Source of the DNA: Pseudomonadota bacterium
GTDB lineage: Bacteria; Pseudomonadota; Alphaproteobacteria; Rhizobiales; Devosiaceae
Length of the DNA stretch: 64,000 nucleotides
Reading direction: 5' to 3'
NCBI GenBank assembly: GCA_023388175.1
Contig: JAEWGT010000001.1
Span: 1 to 64,000 of the forward strand
In this document: piece after piece, positions 62,835 through 64,000 of the stretch
How positions within the stretch are numbered: the stretch's first letter is position 1
Layout: each line of letters opens with the position of its first letter
The notes under the pieces: model-generated
Databases searched by the model: none
The model's input: the letters and a program-made list of their open reading frames with translations, nothing else
Told to the model about the DNA's origin: nothing
Program-made: the position numbers and the translations under genes

Positions 62835-64000
62835 AACTCGCTCCAGTCGGCAGCGACAGCGGCATTGCCCTGGCTGGGATAGGCACGGACACCCTTGCGC
62901 GGTTTGGCGTGGGCCGCACTCGCTGCTGGTCGCGCCTCGGCCTCCTCAATGCGGGTCCGGAACACTGCCACGATCCGGTCCAGCTCGGACGCCTGGGCCT
63001 CGGTCTGCTCGATGGCGGCATTGGTTTCTTCCACCAGCGCCGCATTGTGCTGCGTCATCTCGTCCATCTGCCGTACCGCCACGCTCACTTCCGCCAAGGC
63101 GCCAGACTGCTCCTGATTGGCGCGGGCGATGGCCTCGATCAGCCCTGCGCTTTCCTCAGCCCCCGCCAGGATGTCACAGAGCCGCTCGGCAGCCTGTCCC
63201 ACCAGATGCGCCCCGGCACGTACTTCCCCGGCACTGGCCTCGATCAACACCTTCACATCTGCCGAGGCGCTGGCGGCGCTCTGCGCCAGCCGCCGCACTT
63301 CCACCGCGACCACGGCAAAACCTTTTCCGGCATCTCCGGCGCGAGCCGCCTCCACCGAGGCATTGAGTGCCAGAAGATTGGTCTGGAAGGCGATATCGTC
63401 GATCAGCCCGATAATGTTGGATATCTTGGCCGAGGAGGCCTCGATGGCCGACATGGCCCTGGTCGCCTCGCCCATGACGTCGCCGCCATCAGCCGCACTG
63501 CGCGCCACCTGTCGCGCCTTTTCAGTCGCACTTGCGGCACGGCTCGCATTGGCGCTCACCGTGCTCGACAATTGCTCAACCGAGGCCGAGGTTTCCTCGA
63601 TTGTGGCCGCCTGCCGCGTCGTGCGGCTGGAAAGGTCATTCGCGCCGGACAGGATTTCTGCCGTTGCCGTGCGCACCCCGCGCGATGCCTTGCGCAGCCC
63701 TGAGACAATAGCCTGCAGCTGCCCCAGCGACTCGTTGAATGCGCCGCGCAGGGCTTCGTATTGGCCAGTAAACACCGCATCGATACGGCCACCGAGATCA
63801 CCCTGCGCCATGCGGGCAAGCGAGGCCGTCAGATCATCGATAATGCCTTCGGCCCGTTTGCGCTCTGTAATATCGGTGGCGAATTTGATCACCTTGACCA
63901 CCGCACCCGATGCGCTGAAGATCGGGTTATAGGAGGCCTGGATCCAGACTTCCTTGCCGCCCTTGCCAAAGCGCTGGAATTCGGCGGCGACATATTCCCC
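62831..64000 (-). CDS. PAS-containing methyl-accepting chemotaxis protein (5' end beyond the window)
   Basis: The right edge cuts this gene. The visible 389 codons begin in the end of a PAS domain (EYVAAEFQRFGKGGKEVW, then VKVIKFATDITERKR). HAMP-like coiled coil and an MCP signalling domain with the hairpin tip EVRRLAQSAASASADV follow. The protein ends SQGNAAVAADWSEF. It should signal to CheA and CheW. No membrane helix is visible in the part present, and PAS sensing suggests a soluble or redox receptor. Its 3' end overlaps dsbB by four bases, convergently. Confidence 0.92.
   Translation of the reverse strand, partial: GEYVAAEFQRFGKGGKEVWIQASYNPIFSASGAVVKVIKFATDITERKRAEGIIDDLTASLARMAQGDLGGRIDAVFTGQYEALRGAFNESLGQLQAIVSGLRKASRGVRTATAEILSGANDLSSRTTRQAATIEETSASVEQLSSTVSANASRAASATEKARQVARSAADGGDVMGEATRAMSAIEASSAKISNIIGLIDDIAFQTNLLALNASVEAARAGDAGKGFAVVAVEVRRLAQSAASASADVKVLIEASAGEVRAGAHLVGQAAERLCDILAGAEESAGLIEAIARANQEQSGALAEVSVAVRQMDEMTQHNAALVEETNAAIEQTEAQASELDRIVAVFRTRIEEAEARPAASAAHAKPRKGVRAYPSQGNAAVAADWSEF

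Overview
The window is chromosomal core DNA of a high-GC alphaproteobacterium, most likely of the order Hyphomicrobiales and plausibly Devosia-like. The order-level call rests on gene content and neighbourhoods typical of that group: lysC-ptsP-prfA-prmC-DUF4167 with clpB, the SUV3-like helicase/S4/FdxA/CarD cluster, CobS-CobT beside a J-domain protein and BolA, aroK-aroB-CNNM/CBS protein, and PpiC/SecA/ArgJ. The genus is inference. About 55 protein genes are supported, nearly all ordinary housekeeping genes. No phage, transposase, integron or CRISPR array is visible.

Layout. 1-565 (minus) is the promoter and leader region of an rRNA operon whose 16S gene lies just off the left edge. 1056-8008 holds an M23 peptidase, a VOC protein, ClpB, a PAP2-like enzyme and a DUF4167 protein. 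8354-14289 (minus) is a translation/PTS/lysine block: prmC, prfA, ptsP, lysC. 14531-20085 holds a secreted orphan, UbiG, a DUF2171-like protein, a possible PagL-like outer-membrane protein, IlvD and a GNAT enzyme. 20218-23198 is an ABC exporter (fusion protein, permease, ATPase). 23279-26593 (minus) is comF-like/grx/nitrilase/DUF1178/aldo-keto reductase, divergent from a methyltransferase and P-loop pair. 28063-33364 is CarD, FdxA, acetyltransferase, S4 protein and helicase. 33836-37701 holds an NTF2-like protein, a DUF3108 protein, L28, a queuosine-precursor transporter and a phytase-like esterase. 37698-41780 is CobT, CobS, J-domain protein and BolA. 41791-47207 is CNNM/CBS protein, AroB, AroK, a small membrane protein, XerD and AccA. 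47406-53189 is an L,D-transpeptidase-like lipoprotein, an orphan membrane protein, a PpiC isomerase and SecA. 53220-56289 is a TetR/DUF2798/BCCT block. 56372-62834 is ArgJ, GNAT, MutT, a lone Flp pilin, an M48 lipoprotein, a nuclease, DUF72 and DsbB. The right edge cuts a PAS-containing chemoreceptor.

The least explained signals are small. They are a probable CTG start of prmC inside the prfA stop codon; a multi-hairpin 394-bp gap between ptsP and prfA; a GTAC pentamer-repeat palindrome before ilvD; a twin operator laid over a near-consensus promoter in front of the DUF2798/BCCT pair; a candidate SOS box before the helicase; a hairpin leader on the queuosine transporter; and three kinds of palindromic intergenic repeat. 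I do not see a clear multi-gene system that is new. The TetR/DUF2798/BCCT block is the most accessory-looking region.
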